From the NCBI RefSeq assembly GCF_028290435.1, contig NZ_JAQGJV010000061.1, forward strand, positions 38,140 through 102,139: 64,000 bases of DNA. The letters are read 5' to 3'. This DNA comes from Devosia sp. (GTDB lineage: Bacteria > Pseudomonadota > Alphaproteobacteria > Rhizobiales > Devosiaceae). How positions within the stretch are numbered: the first letter of the stretch is position 1; each line of letters opens with the position of its first letter. Shown here one piece after another: positions 1 through 8,057 of this stretch. The position numbers were made by a program, and so were the translations under genes. The notes below the pieces were generated by a model. That model made no database searches. It had not been told where the DNA came from and was given only the letters and a program-made list of their open reading frames with translations.

Positions 1-900
1 CCCGAACTGCTGGACCTGTTCGACGTGCCCGCCAATATCCTGCCGCGCGTGCTCGACAGCGCCGATGATTTTGGCCTGACCGATCCGGGCGTGCTGGGCG
101 CGGCCGTGCCCATTCTGGGGGTTGTGGGTAACCAGCAGGCCGCGCTCATTGGCCAGGCCTGTTTCGCCCCCGGCATGCTGAAATCGACCTACGATGAACA
201 CTGCTTTGTCCTGCTCAACACCGGCGGCGATATCGTCCGCTCCACCCATCGGCTGCTCTCCACCATTGCCTATAGGCTTGACGGCAAATCGACTTATGCG
301 CTCGAAGGCGCGATCGTCTCCGTCGGCGGGTCGTTGCAATGGCTGCACGATGATCTCGAAATCTTCGATCACTGGGACCAGGCCGAAAAGCTGGCCTCGG
401 CGTCCGACCCCTCCCTGCCAATTTATCTGGTTCCCGCCTTTGTCGGCGCCGGGTCCGATTGGCGCGAAACCGACGCACGGGGTGCGCTATTCGGTCTCAG
501 CCGGGGTGCTCGGCCGCACGATCTGGTGCGAGCGGCGCTGGAGGCGGTGGGCTACCAGTCCCACGATCTGATCGAGACCATGCGCAAGGATTGGGGCCAC
601 GCTGGCGAGATCGTCATTCGTGCCGATGGCAATATGATTGCCTCCGACTGGACCCTGCAATTTCTCGCCGACATAACCGAGGCCACGGTCGATCGCGCGC
701 CTCTGGCCGATATGACGCCGCTTGGGGTCGCTTGGCTGGCGGGTTGGAAGGCCGGCGTCTGGCCCGATGCGGCGGGCTTTGCCGCGCGGCGGGCCAGCGA
801 CCGGGAGTTTCACCCGCGCATGGAACCCGAACTGCGACGCAAGAAACTCGACGGCTGGCGCGATGCAGTCAGGCGCACGTTGCCCGAGGCCACCGACTGA
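1..900 (+). CDS. glycerol kinase-like FGGY protein, 3' part, catalytic residues lost
   Basis: This is the C-terminal 299 residues of an FGGY carbohydrate kinase; the reading frame is open to the first base, so the start lies outside the window. It aligns along its whole length with the complete GlpK encoded at 41195-42682, so it is a paralogue. Two conserved sites differ. The general-base motif GDQxAA reads GNQQAA (Asn codon at 130-132), and the ATP-contacting TYGTGCF reads TYDEHCF (193-201). In E. coli GlpK the Asp of GDQ (Asp245) is the catalytic base. The frame is intact and otherwise well conserved, which argues for a retained non-kinase role rather than decay. It converges on the next gene with a 45-base gap. 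Confidence 0.85.
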   Translation, partial: PELLDLFDVPANILPRVLDSADDFGLTDPGVLGAAVPILGVVGNQQAALIGQACFAPGMLKSTYDEHCFVLLNTGGDIVRSTHRLLSTIAYRLDGKSTYALEGAIVSVGGSLQWLHDDLEIFDHWDQAEKLASASDPSLPIYLVPAFVGAGSDWRETDARGALFGLSRGARPHDLVRAALEAVGYQSHDLIETMRKDWGHAGEIVIRADGNMIASDWTLQFLADITEATVDRAPLADMTPLGVAWLAGWKAGVWPDAAGFAARRASDREFHPRMEPELRRKKLDGWRDAVRRTLPEATD

Positions 901-945
901 TTGGCTCCGGCCGGTGACCTGTGCCACCGACCAGAGTGCGTGCAA

Positions 946-2559
946 TCAGCTCTCGATGTAGATCTGTGCGCCATTGTTCCAGAGGTATTCGACACCCAGA
1001 TTGAGGTTCTTCACCCGCTTGTCGGAGATGGTGAACGTATCGGGCGCCACGATATCGAGGGCCGGCAGATCGGCAACCACCTGCTTTTGGAAATCCACGA
1101 ACAGGTCGTAGCGTTTCTTCGGATCGACCTCGATCGAGGCCGCTTCCAGCAAGCGGTCGGTCTCCGCGCTGGAGTAATGTGCCCCATTGGAGAACGGCAC
1201 GCCGGGCTTGTAGTTCTTGCTCCAGTAGAGTCGCTGGATACCCACGGTGGGGTCATAGAGATTACTCATGCCCTCGATGGCGATATCGAAATCGCGGTCG
1301 GCATAGACGCGCTTGACGAAGGTGGCGAAATCCTGCGAGCGCAGTTCGACCTCGATGCCGACCTTTCCCAGGGCTTGGGCAAAGTATTCGGCGGTCTGCT
1401 TGGGCGGGCCGGACGGCTGGGTTGGATCGATGAACAGCTTGAAGCGCTTGCCATCGGCGCCGCGCGGAAAACCGGCCTCGTCCAACAGCTTTTCGGCCTC
1501 GGCAGGGTCAAAGCTATAGACCGGCAGGTCGGACGAGAAGAACGCCGCCAGATCCGGACTGACCGGGCCATCGAGCCGCTTGGCGTAGCCAAGATAGATG
1601 GTGTTGACGATGAAATCGCGGTCCACCGCATGGGCGATAGCCTGGCGCACTTTGACATTGGCCAGATACGGATTGTCGAAGTTGAACTCCGCGCGCGAGA
1701 TGCTGGGCGAATAGGCCGTCACTGTGGTGTCGACCACGAGGTTCGGATTGCTCTTGAGGCGATCGACATCGGTCAGCGGGATATTGGCAACCGAAAGCAG
1801 AACTTCCCCGGTTTCGATCCCCGCCACGGCTGCTGCCGGATCGATGATGAAGCGGAAAATGATCTGGTCGAGATAGGGCTTGGGATTGTCCCAATAGGCC
1901 TCGTTGCGGGTGAAGATGGCGTGGCTGCCACGCACCCATTCCTTGAACACGAACGGGCCGGTGCCAACCGGCGCGATATTGTGCGGATTTTCGGGGATAT
2001 TGGTGCCCTCATACAGATGCTTGGGCACGATGGGTGATTCAAAGCTGGCAAACGCCTTGAGCAGGAACGGCGCCGGCTTGGCGAGGATCAGCTCGACTTC
2101 GTGCGAGGCCAGCACATTGATCGACGCGACCGAAGCATAAGTGGCGCGGCCGCGCGGGTGGTTGTCCTTGAGCGCCTGGATGGAGAAGGCGACGTCCTTG
2201 GCGGTGAAATCCTCGCCGTCATGCCATTTGACGCCCTCGCGCAGCTTGAACCAATAGCGCAACCCGTCCTCGGCGACCTTCCATTCGGTGGCCAATAGCG
2301 GCTGCGGGTTGAAGTCGGCGTCATAGGTCAGCAGCCCCTCATTGACCTTGCCGCTGATATTGTAGGCGGCGCCCGCGGTGTGGGCGATCAGCACCAGCAC
2401 CGGCGGCTCGGTGCCGATATTGAAGGTCAGCGTACCGCCTTTGACCGGCTCGGCCGCGAAGGCAAAGCGTGGCAGCGCACCGGCGGCGGCCAAGAGCGCG
2501 GTGGACAGCAGGAAGGCTCGGCGGGTCGGCGCCAGAACGCCGCGTCTAGTCTCGGTCAT
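946..2559 (-). CDS. ABC transporter periplasmic binding protein, family 5 (dipeptide/oligopeptide type)
   Basis: The 537-residue product is a solute-binding protein of the DppA/OppA family (SBP_bac_5). It starts with a Tat-type signal around residues 12-35: a TRRAFLLS motif, a hydrophobic stretch and an A-F-A-A cleavage region. The start was chosen because AAGGA lies about 7 bases upstream of this ATG; an upstream in-frame ATG has no ribosome site. No matching permease or ATPase is adjacent. The gene is divergent from the desulfinase operon and shares a promoter region holding two near-identical operators, so its ligand is inferred to be a substrate for that operon. A Dpp-type permease/ATPase set at 60933-64000 is a possible but unproven partner. 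Confidence 0.85.
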   Translation of the reverse strand: MTETRRGVLAPTRRAFLLSTALLAAAGALPRFAFAAEPVKGGTLTFNIGTEPPVLVLIAHTAGAAYNISGKVNEGLLTYDADFNPQPLLATEWKVAEDGLRYWFKLREGVKWHDGEDFTAKDVAFSIQALKDNHPRGRATYASVASINVLASHEVELILAKPAPFLLKAFASFESPIVPKHLYEGTNIPENPHNIAPVGTGPFVFKEWVRGSHAIFTRNEAYWDNPKPYLDQIIFRFIIDPAAAVAGIETGEVLLSVANIPLTDVDRLKSNPNLVVDTTVTAYSPSISRAEFNFDNPYLANVKVRQAIAHAVDRDFIVNTIYLGYAKRLDGPVSPDLAAFFSSDLPVYSFDPAEAEKLLDEAGFPRGADGKRFKLFIDPTQPSGPPKQTAEYFAQALGKVGIEVELRSQDFATFVKRVYADRDFDIAIEGMSNLYDPTVGIQRLYWSKNYKPGVPFSNGAHYSSAETDRLLEAASIEVDPKKRYDLFVDFQKQVVADLPALDIVAPDTFTISDKRVKNLNLGVEYLWNNGAQIYIES

Positions 2560-2626
2560 CGCTAATTCCTTGTTGAGTCTTGCCCCGGCCAACACGGCTC
2601 GGCAGCGCCATATGGGGCGTCCTCCT

Positions 2627-2651
2627 AATGTATATAAATTCAGTAGACATT
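2627..2651 (-). promoter_or_regulatory. candidate operator, left copy
   Basis: Read on the minus strand, towards the binding-protein gene, this site is AATGTCTA-N9-TATACATT, an interrupted palindrome with a 9-base spacer. Twenty-two of 24 bases match the site at 2867-2888 read in the opposite direction. It lies about 70-90 bases upstream of the minus-strand start codon. The regulator is not encoded nearby; a GntR-type dimer would fit but is only a guess. Confidence 0.55.
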
Positions 2652-2866
2652 CGCGAGGTCCGCAATTGCTGGGGAAGGCGTTGGCGGGAAACGTTCCTGC
2701 GAGGAACGGGCCGCCAAGAGCAAAAAATCATGGAAGCGATGATTGGGCTGACGGCCTACACCGGCCGCGGCTGGGAATTAACGATCCCGGCCGCGCAAAA
2801 AACACAACGTGCATCCGGCCAAATCCGCAAAGCCGATCTGGAAAGCTCCAAAACTTCGCAATCGAC

Positions 2867-2888
2867 AATGTCTACTGATTTTATAGAC
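2867..2888 (+). promoter_or_regulatory. candidate operator, right copy
   Basis: The core is GTCTA-N9-TAGAC, a perfect 5-base inverted repeat with a 9-base spacer, about 47 bases before the desulfinase start codon. It overlaps the likely -10 region, so a bound protein would probably repress. It is the inverted twin of the site at 2627-2651. Confidence 0.55.
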
Positions 2889-2934
2889 TAAAACGCACAG
2901 CCCCGCGCCGAACCGCGCCATGCAGGAGACCGAG

Positions 2935-3969
2935 ATGACCGCTGCGCCCACTTCCGTCTGGTATACCCGCTGCCCGGCACCGACGCCGTTGTCCATCGCC
3001 GCCCAACTCGGTTGGGTCGAGGAGACCTTCAAGGCGCGCGGTGTGGCTGTGGCCTCGATCCGCGACAGCAAGGACAAGGCGATCCGGCAAAGCCATTTTG
3101 ACCATAGCCTCGATTGGTCATTCCGCCAGGGTGGCAATATCCCGCCGATCTGGGCCCGCTCAACCGGACGGCAGACAAGGCTCGTCGGCCTGACCACCAC
3201 CGACGAATTCCAGGCCGTGATCACGCTGCCGGGCACCGGTATCACCACGGCGCGCGACCTCAAGGACCGCAAGCTCGGCGTGCCGCGCCGGGCCGAGGGC
3301 ATTATCGACGTGCAGCGCGCCACCGCGCTCAAGGGCATTGTCTCGGCCCTGACCCTGGAAGGCCTGACCGCCAAGGATGTCGAGCTGGTCTATCTCGATA
3401 GCGCCGAGCCCCTGCTGCTGGAAATCGGCAATGCCGCTTTCCATGGCCTGGCGCGTCGTTACCCCTATGGTGATGAAGTGCTGGCGCTGGCGCGGGGGCA
3501 GATCGATGCCTTCTTCGTCAAGGGCGCCGAAGGGCTGGTGCTGGCCAACCAGATCGGCGCCGTCATTGTCGCCGAATTCGGTTTCCACCCCGATGCGAAA
3601 ATCCGCATCAACAACGGCACCCCGCGCCCACTGACGGTCGATGCCAAATTCGCCGATGAGCGACCGGACCTGGTGGCCGAACTGATCGGCACCGTGCAGC
3701 GCATCGATAACTGGGCGCGCGCCAACCCCGACGACGCAGTGCGCTATATCGCTCGCGAACTCGGTGTCGCCGAAGATGCCATCTGGGCCGCCAATGGGCG
3801 CGACCTTCACAAGCACTTGGCGCTCACCCTCGATGACGAGCAGATCGCCGCCATCGCCCATTTCAAGGATTTTCTCCTCGAATGGGGTTTCCTGTCTGCT
3901 GATTTCGACGTCGCTGGCTGGGTCGATGCCCGTCCACTGGAGGCGGCCCAGCGCCGACACGCGGCATGA
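2935..3969 (+). CDS. DszB-like aryl/alkyl sulfinate desulfinase
   Basis: The 344-residue product has the periplasmic-binding-protein fold but no signal peptide, so it should stay in the cytoplasm. It resembles DszB, the 2'-hydroxybiphenyl-2-sulfinate desulfinase of the 4S pathway. Cys13 lies in YTRCPAP (DszB Cys27, YSNCPVP), His54 in SHFDHS (DszB His60), and Arg64 in FRQGGNIPP (DszB Arg70, RFGGEIPP). The His-Arg spacing of 10 is identical. The start was chosen because AGGAG lies 6 bases upstream; an ATG 15 bases earlier would bury that site. Automatic pipelines often call this family an ABC substrate-binding protein. The true substrate is unknown. The gene leads an operon with a flavin monooxygenase and overlaps the next gene by ATGA. 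Confidence 0.75.
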   Translation: MTAAPTSVWYTRCPAPTPLSIAAQLGWVEETFKARGVAVASIRDSKDKAIRQSHFDHSLDWSFRQGGNIPPIWARSTGRQTRLVGLTTTDEFQAVITLPGTGITTARDLKDRKLGVPRRAEGIIDVQRATALKGIVSALTLEGLTAKDVELVYLDSAEPLLLEIGNAAFHGLARRYPYGDEVLALARGQIDAFFVKGAEGLVLANQIGAVIVAEFGFHPDAKIRINNGTPRPLTVDAKFADERPDLVAELIGTVQRIDNWARANPDDAVRYIARELGVAEDAIWAANGRDLHKHLALTLDDEQIAAIAHFKDFLLEWGFLSADFDVAGWVDARPLEAAQRRHAA

Positions 3970-4853
3970 GCGCGCCAATCCTCGTCACCGGCGCGACCGG
4001 CCGGCTCGGCCAGTTGATCGTCGCCCGCCTCGTCAGCAAGAACCAGCACGTGCGGGTGTTCACCCGGCGGCCCGGTCACGCCCGAGCCCTATTCGGCACC
4101 GGCGTCGAGGTCTCTGCTGGTGACTTTGCCGATCCCGTCAGCGTCCGCGCGGCCGTTCGCGGGGTTGGTCGCCTGCTGCTGTTGTCGCCGTTGAGCGGCA
4201 CTTTGAGCATCGACCAGATCGGCGTGGCGGAAGCCGTGACGGCGGCCGGCGCGACCCGCATCGTCAAGATTTCGGGCTCGGACTGGACCATCGATCCGCC
4301 GGGTCTGTCAATCTCCGGCGACGCCCATGCGGCCGTCGAGTGGCGCCTGCGCGGCCTGCCGATCGAGCATGCGTCGTTGCGCCCCAACGCCTGGATGCAG
4401 GTGTCGCTCCCCAATCTGATCCGCCAGGCCGAGGCCGGGCAGGTGCTGTCGGCTGGCTATGGCGGCGCCGGCATCGCCTTTATCGACGCGCGCGACATTG
4501 CCGACGTGGCCGTCCACCAATTATTGACCCGCGATATCGTCAGCAAGCCCGCAATCCTGACCGGCCCGGCCATTGTGAACCTGCGCGATATCGCCGGCGT
4601 CCTCGCCCGTTTGCTGCATCGCCCGGTTGCCGTCGCCGATGCCGCAGTGCCCGCCATTATCGTCGCCGATGCCAGCTTCGAACATCGCGCGGTGGCCCAG
4701 TTCAAGGGGCTGATCGCCGCCGGGCGTGCCGCCTACGCCACCGAGGCGGTCAGCGAGATTCTCGGCCGCGCCCCGCGCTCGGTCGAACAATTCCTCACCG
4801 AGCACCTCACCGCCGCCTGCTTCGCCGAGCCGCGCACCGGGGCTCGCAGCTGA
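3966..4853 (+). CDS. NmrA-like NAD(P)-binding protein
   Basis: The 295-residue product is an atypical short-chain dehydrogenase of the NmrA/NAD(P)H-binding type. The N-terminal Rossmann motif TGATGRLG (residues 8-15) and a following basic RVFTRRP stretch suggest NADP(H) preference. No classical YxxxK catalytic pair is obvious, so the protein may be a reductase accessory to the operon's flavoenzyme or a redox sensor. Its start overlaps the desulfinase stop by four bases, implying coupled translation. The exact reaction is unknown. Confidence 0.75.
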   Translation: MSAPILVTGATGRLGQLIVARLVSKNQHVRVFTRRPGHARALFGTGVEVSAGDFADPVSVRAAVRGVGRLLLLSPLSGTLSIDQIGVAEAVTAAGATRIVKISGSDWTIDPPGLSISGDAHAAVEWRLRGLPIEHASLRPNAWMQVSLPNLIRQAEAGQVLSAGYGGAGIAFIDARDIADVAVHQLLTRDIVSKPAILTGPAIVNLRDIAGVLARLLHRPVAVADAAVPAIIVADASFEHRAVAQFKGLIAAGRAAYATEAVSEILGRAPRSVEQFLTEHLTAACFAEPRTGARS

Positions 4854-4889
4854 GCAAGCTCCCGAAAAACTCTGATTAGAAAGTCATCC

Positions 4890-5540
4890 ATGTCCATCGT
4901 CGTCTTCGGCGCCTCCGGCAATATCGGCAGCAGTATCCGCAAGGAAGCGCTCAGCCGCGGCCATCGGGTCACCGCCGTCACCAAAAATACCAAACTCGAT
5001 CCGGCCGAGAACCTGACCCCGCTCAACGCCGACATCGCCAATGCCGAAGACGTCGCCAAGATCGTCGCTGGCCATGATGCGGTGATCAGCGCCTATAGCC
5101 CGGGCCTGCGGAATTACCCCGCCGAGGACGCAGCGGCCCTCATCGAAAAGGCTCACCAATCCCTGTTCGCGGCCGTCAAACAGGCCGGCGTCAAGCGCCT
5201 GATCATCGTCGGCGGTGTCGGTAGCCTTGAGGCCAGCCCCGGCGTCGACGTGGTCGATAGCGATTTCTACCCCGCCGGTCACCGTGCCCACACGCTGCGC
5301 AATCGCGAAATCCTGCGCAGTCTCAAGCGCGGCGAGCATGACCTCGACTGGACCTATGTGTCGCCGCCATTGGAGATCAAGGCCGGCGACCGCACCGGAC
5401 AATTCCGCCTCGGGCAGGATCAACTCCTGCGCGATCAGAATGGTGACAGCCGCATTTCCGAGGCCGATTTCGCCATCGCCATTCTCGACGCCCTCGATCA
5501 GGGCACGTTCAAACGCCAGCGCTTTACCGCCGCCTATTGA
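4890..5540 (+). CDS. NAD(P)-dependent oxidoreductase, putative NADH-flavin reductase type
   Basis: The 216-residue product is a small Rossmann protein of the COG2910/SDR_a5 type, with the nucleotide motif FGASGNIGS at residues 5-13. Members are often annotated as NADH-flavin reductases. That role would suit this operon because the downstream DszC-like monooxygenase needs reduced flavin from a partner (DszD in the 4S pathway). It follows the NmrA-like gene after 36 bases with only a weak ribosome site and is 9 bases before the monooxygenase gene. The flavin-reductase role is inferred from context and not from a diagnostic motif. Confidence 0.7.
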   Translation: MSIVVFGASGNIGSSIRKEALSRGHRVTAVTKNTKLDPAENLTPLNADIANAEDVAKIVAGHDAVISAYSPGLRNYPAEDAAALIEKAHQSLFAAVKQAGVKRLIIVGGVGSLEASPGVDVVDSDFYPAGHRAHTLRNREILRSLKRGEHDLDWTYVSPPLEIKAGDRTGQFRLGQDQLLRDQNGDSRISEADFAIAILDALDQGTFKRQRFTAAY

Positions 5541-5549
5541 GGTTCACCG

Positions 5550-6773
5550 ATGACCGATTTCGCGCCCTATATCGAACGCGCCGAGGCGCTGGGCCGCCGC
5601 TTCGCGCTGACCGCTCGGCATTATGACCAGACCGGCGATTTCCCCTTCGCCAATTTCGATGCCCTGTTCGAAGCGGGTCTGCTGGGGCTGGTCACAGCGC
5701 CCGAACATGGCGGCCTGGGCGGCGGTCTGACTGAAGCCCTGGCGGTCATTTCGGCGATTGCACGGGGTGAACCATCCACCGCGCTGGTCCTCGCCATGCA
5801 CTATAGCCAGCACTATTCGATCCGCGTTTCGGGCAACTGGCCCGCCCATCTCGTGGCGCGAGTCACCAAGGCCAATCGCGAAGGCGTTGCCCTGCTCAAT
5901 GCCGCTCAGGTGGAGCCGCGCGTTGGATCGCCCTCCCACGGCACGCTGCCCGAAACCATTGCTCGCCGCGTCGGCAACGAGTGGCGCATCACGGGCCACA
6001 AAACCTATGCCACCGGTATTCCGCTGCTCAAATGGGTCTCCATCCTTGCTGTAACCGACGAGCCCGAGCCCCGCCTCGGCACGTTTCTCGTGCCGACCAA
6101 TAGCCCGGGCATCCGCGTGGAAAAGACCTGGAACGCTACCGGCATGCGCGCCACCAATAGCGACGACCTGATCCTCGACGATGTCGCCATTCCGCTCGAG
6201 GACACGCTCGAACTCGCGCCCGCCACCAAGGGCCTGCAGCGCGACGAGCGGCTCGGCGCCTGGTATTTTACCCTCGTGCCCTCGATCTATGACGGCGCGG
6301 CGCGCGGCGCCAAGGATTGGCTGATCGAGTTCACCACCACCCGTGCCCCCGCCAGCCTCGGCGCGCCGCTCTCGACCGTGCCGCGCATTCAGGATGGCCT
6401 CGGCCAGATCGAGGTCTATCTCACCACCAACCGTCGTCTTTTGCGCTCCATCGCCGAAGATTTCGACAATGGCCGCCCCTTCGGCCCCGATGCGGCCGCC
6501 GTCAAGCATGTGGTCATCGAAAACGCTATCCTCGCCACCACGCTGGCGCTCGATCTCGGCGGCAATCCCGGCATCAGCCGCGACAATCCGCTGGAGCGCC
6601 ACCACCGCGACGCGCTCTCGGGCAAGGCCCACGCGCCGCAGAACAATCTGGTCCGCACCATTCTCGCCAAGTCCGTGCTGGCCCGCCACGCCGCCACACC
6701 CACCGAGACAATCGAGCCGGTCCCGGTGCGCGCTACCCACCCGCCACGGCTCGTCGCCGTCGGCAGTTCCTGA
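5550..6773 (+). CDS. acyl-CoA dehydrogenase-fold flavin monooxygenase, DszC/SfnB-like
   Basis: The 407-residue product has the acyl-CoA dehydrogenase fold throughout. It contains an N-terminal helical domain, the APEHGGLGGGL segment, and a middle beta domain with an ITGHKTYATGIP motif typical of the DszC/SfnB/DnmB monooxygenase branch. The C-terminal helical domain follows. Length is close to DszC (about 417). These enzymes use FMNH2 and oxygen to oxidise sulfur compounds or amines and do not desaturate acyl-CoA. Standing in one operon with a DszB-like desulfinase, it probably performs the S-oxidation that yields the sulfinate. Substrate and flavin use are inferred. It ends the operon and converges on the membrane-protein trio. 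Confidence 0.75.
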   Translation: MTDFAPYIERAEALGRRFALTARHYDQTGDFPFANFDALFEAGLLGLVTAPEHGGLGGGLTEALAVISAIARGEPSTALVLAMHYSQHYSIRVSGNWPAHLVARVTKANREGVALLNAAQVEPRVGSPSHGTLPETIARRVGNEWRITGHKTYATGIPLLKWVSILAVTDEPEPRLGTFLVPTNSPGIRVEKTWNATGMRATNSDDLILDDVAIPLEDTLELAPATKGLQRDERLGAWYFTLVPSIYDGAARGAKDWLIEFTTTRAPASLGAPLSTVPRIQDGLGQIEVYLTTNRRLLRSIAEDFDNGRPFGPDAAAVKHVVIENAILATTLALDLGGNPGISRDNPLERHHRDALSGKAHAPQNNLVRTILAKSVLARHAATPTETIEPVPVRATHPPRLVAVGSS

Positions 6774-6793
6774 GGCTTTCATACGCGACGGGG

Positions 6794-6813
6794 CAGGGCG
6801 CTAAGCAGCCCTG
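6794..6813. terminator. weak hairpin between convergent genes
   Basis: CAGGGC and GCCCTG form a 6-bp stem around an 8-base loop, between two convergent stop codons. There is no T-run on either side, so Rho-independent termination would be weak. Confidence 0.3.
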
Positions 6814-6816
6814 ACG

Positions 6817-7440
6817 CTAGTTGCCGACCATCACCACCGGCCCCTTGTCGGGCAGGCCGACGGCCGGCATGTCCGAAAAGCTCAGCGTGGCGCCGGCGGG
6901 GACATTGTCGACGACGCCAGTAGGGCCGCCGGCAGTGTTGGCCTGCTCGTTGCCCGCCGACATCGTGACTTCGGAGCCGTCTTCGTTCGGATTGGACTGT
7001 TTTGACCCCGTCTGCGTACCAGCGGCCGCGAATTCCCCCATGATGTCGCTGCCGCCTTCGAGCTGGCTTTGCGCCGAAGCCACTTCGGTGGCCATGTCAA
7101 CGTCGTATGGCACTTCGTAGGCGCGCGGCGGGCTGATGACGATCTGGTTGTCGTCGATCTCCTCCACCCACAGGTAGATATGGCCGGGCGTGTTGCGCAG
7201 CTTGTCCGGCTCGACGATGCGCGTTGCCAACAGGCTGAACCGTGCCGGCATGGTGCTGGTCGAAGCCCAGCCCACCACGCCCGTAATGGCGATATATGAG
7301 CCGACGAACACCAGACCCGTCAGCACGATGGCGCCGGCCTTGATCCACCAGCGCCACAGCGAGGCAATATTGAGGCTGAGCAACAGCACCGCCAGCAGCA
7401 CATAGGCACCCACCGTGCCGGCAATCGCGGTCATCATCAT
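6817..7440 (-). CDS. hypothetical two-TM protein of the ExbB/ExbD-like trio
   Basis: No family is recognised. The 207-residue product starts with two hydrophobic segments (about residues 5-28 and 33-60). A soluble part with a short beta-rich stretch follows (YLWVEEIDDNQIVISPP and flanks). The last 90 residues are low-complexity and rich in Gly, Ser, Asn, Glu and Thr. Its start overlaps the ExbD-like gene's stop by four bases, so it is the third member of a translationally coupled operon. The soluble tail is probably periplasmic by analogy with its neighbour. Function is unknown; it may be a regulator, plug or periplasmic arm for the proton channel encoded upstream. Confidence 0.7.
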   Translation of the reverse strand: MMMTAIAGTVGAYVLLAVLLLSLNIASLWRWWIKAGAIVLTGLVFVGSYIAITGVVGWASTSTMPARFSLLATRIVEPDKLRNTPGHIYLWVEEIDDNQIVISPPRAYEVPYDVDMATEVASAQSQLEGGSDIMGEFAAAGTQTGSKQSNPNEDGSEVTMSAGNEQANTAGGPTGVVDNVPAGATLSFSDMPAVGLPDKGPVVMVGN

Positions 7441-8057
7441 TTGCGAACCGCCTGGATCAGCGAGGCTGGGCGGGTATTGATGTCCGAAACCGCGCCCTCC
7501 GCATCGAGCGTGAACCGCACGGCGGTCTGTTCGTCGCCTTTGCGCGTCAGCGTCAGCGTGTCGTAATAGACCACCGACAGCTTGGGATTGATCTTCTCCA
7601 CCTTGACCGTCACCGGCACGGGGGCGCCGGTTTCGTCGGTATACTTGTAAACATTGATGATGTACTCGCCCGGCACGATGCGGCGGACCGTCACGGTTTC
7701 CTGGTTGAGCGGGAAGGCCAGCGTCTCGCCATTGACCTCGATCTTGTCGAGATAATTCCCGCGATCATCACGGTCGAGCGTCACGAACCCCTTCTGCATG
7801 GAATGATACCAGACCACGTCGCCGCCGGGCTCCTGCACATAGGTGTCGATATCGTCCGGATTATTGTCCGGCCAGGTCACCGTCACCAAAATCTCGGCCT
7901 TGACCTCGACGTCGCCGGCCTTCGCATCGGGCCGGATCAGCGCAAAGGCGATGAACAGCATGACGGCGAAGCCCAGCAGGGCGTTGAACAGGATATCGGT
8001 GAACGGCACGAATGTGCCGTCCTCGCTGCCACCCGAGAACAGGCTCGTCTCATGCAT
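7437..8057 (-). CDS. ExbD/TolR-like membrane protein with C-terminal beta-sandwich domain
   Basis: The 206-residue product has one N-terminal membrane helix (about residues 17-41) beginning PFTDILFNALLGF. This matches the ExbD signature PFIDVMLVLLIIF, including the essential proton-relay Asp (Asp20). Instead of the usual short TolR/ExbD periplasmic domain, residues 50-190 look like a beta-sandwich. The section TWPDNNPDDIDTYVQEPGG resembles the W...DIDLxVxxPxG signature of DUF2135/YfaP-type domains. That fold assignment rests on motif recall. It overlaps the ExbB-like gene by 8 bases and the third gene by 4 bases. No TonB, Tol or Pal gene is nearby. Confidence 0.75.
   Translation of the reverse strand: MHETSLFSGGSEDGTFVPFTDILFNALLGFAVMLFIAFALIRPDAKAGDVEVKAEILVTVTWPDNNPDDIDTYVQEPGGDVVWYHSMQKGFVTLDRDDRGNYLDKIEVNGETLAFPLNQETVTVRRIVPGEYIINVYKYTDETGAPVPVTVKVEKINPKLSVVYYDTLTLTRKGDEQTAVRFTLDAEGAVSDINTRPASLIQAVRK

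Larger units (their letters stand above)
2560..2934. promoter_or_regulatory. shared divergent promoter region with two operators
   Basis: This 375-base stretch has no convincing gene. It separates the binding-protein gene (leftward) from the desulfinase operon (rightward). It carries two copies of one operator in opposite orientation, one close to each gene (listed separately). Next to the right copy, TCGACA (2862-2867) and TAGACT form a plausible -35/-10 pair for the rightward operon. Short open frames crossing the region have no ribosome site and were not called. Confidence 0.6.

Noticed and set aside
2935..3969. ABC transporter substrate-binding protein
   Set aside because: No signal peptide, no transporter genes in the operon, and the DszB Cys-His-Arg triad is present.
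5550..6773. Acyl-CoA dehydrogenase of beta-oxidation
   Set aside because: Operon context and the ITGHKTYATG branch motif favour the DszC/SfnB monooxygenase group.
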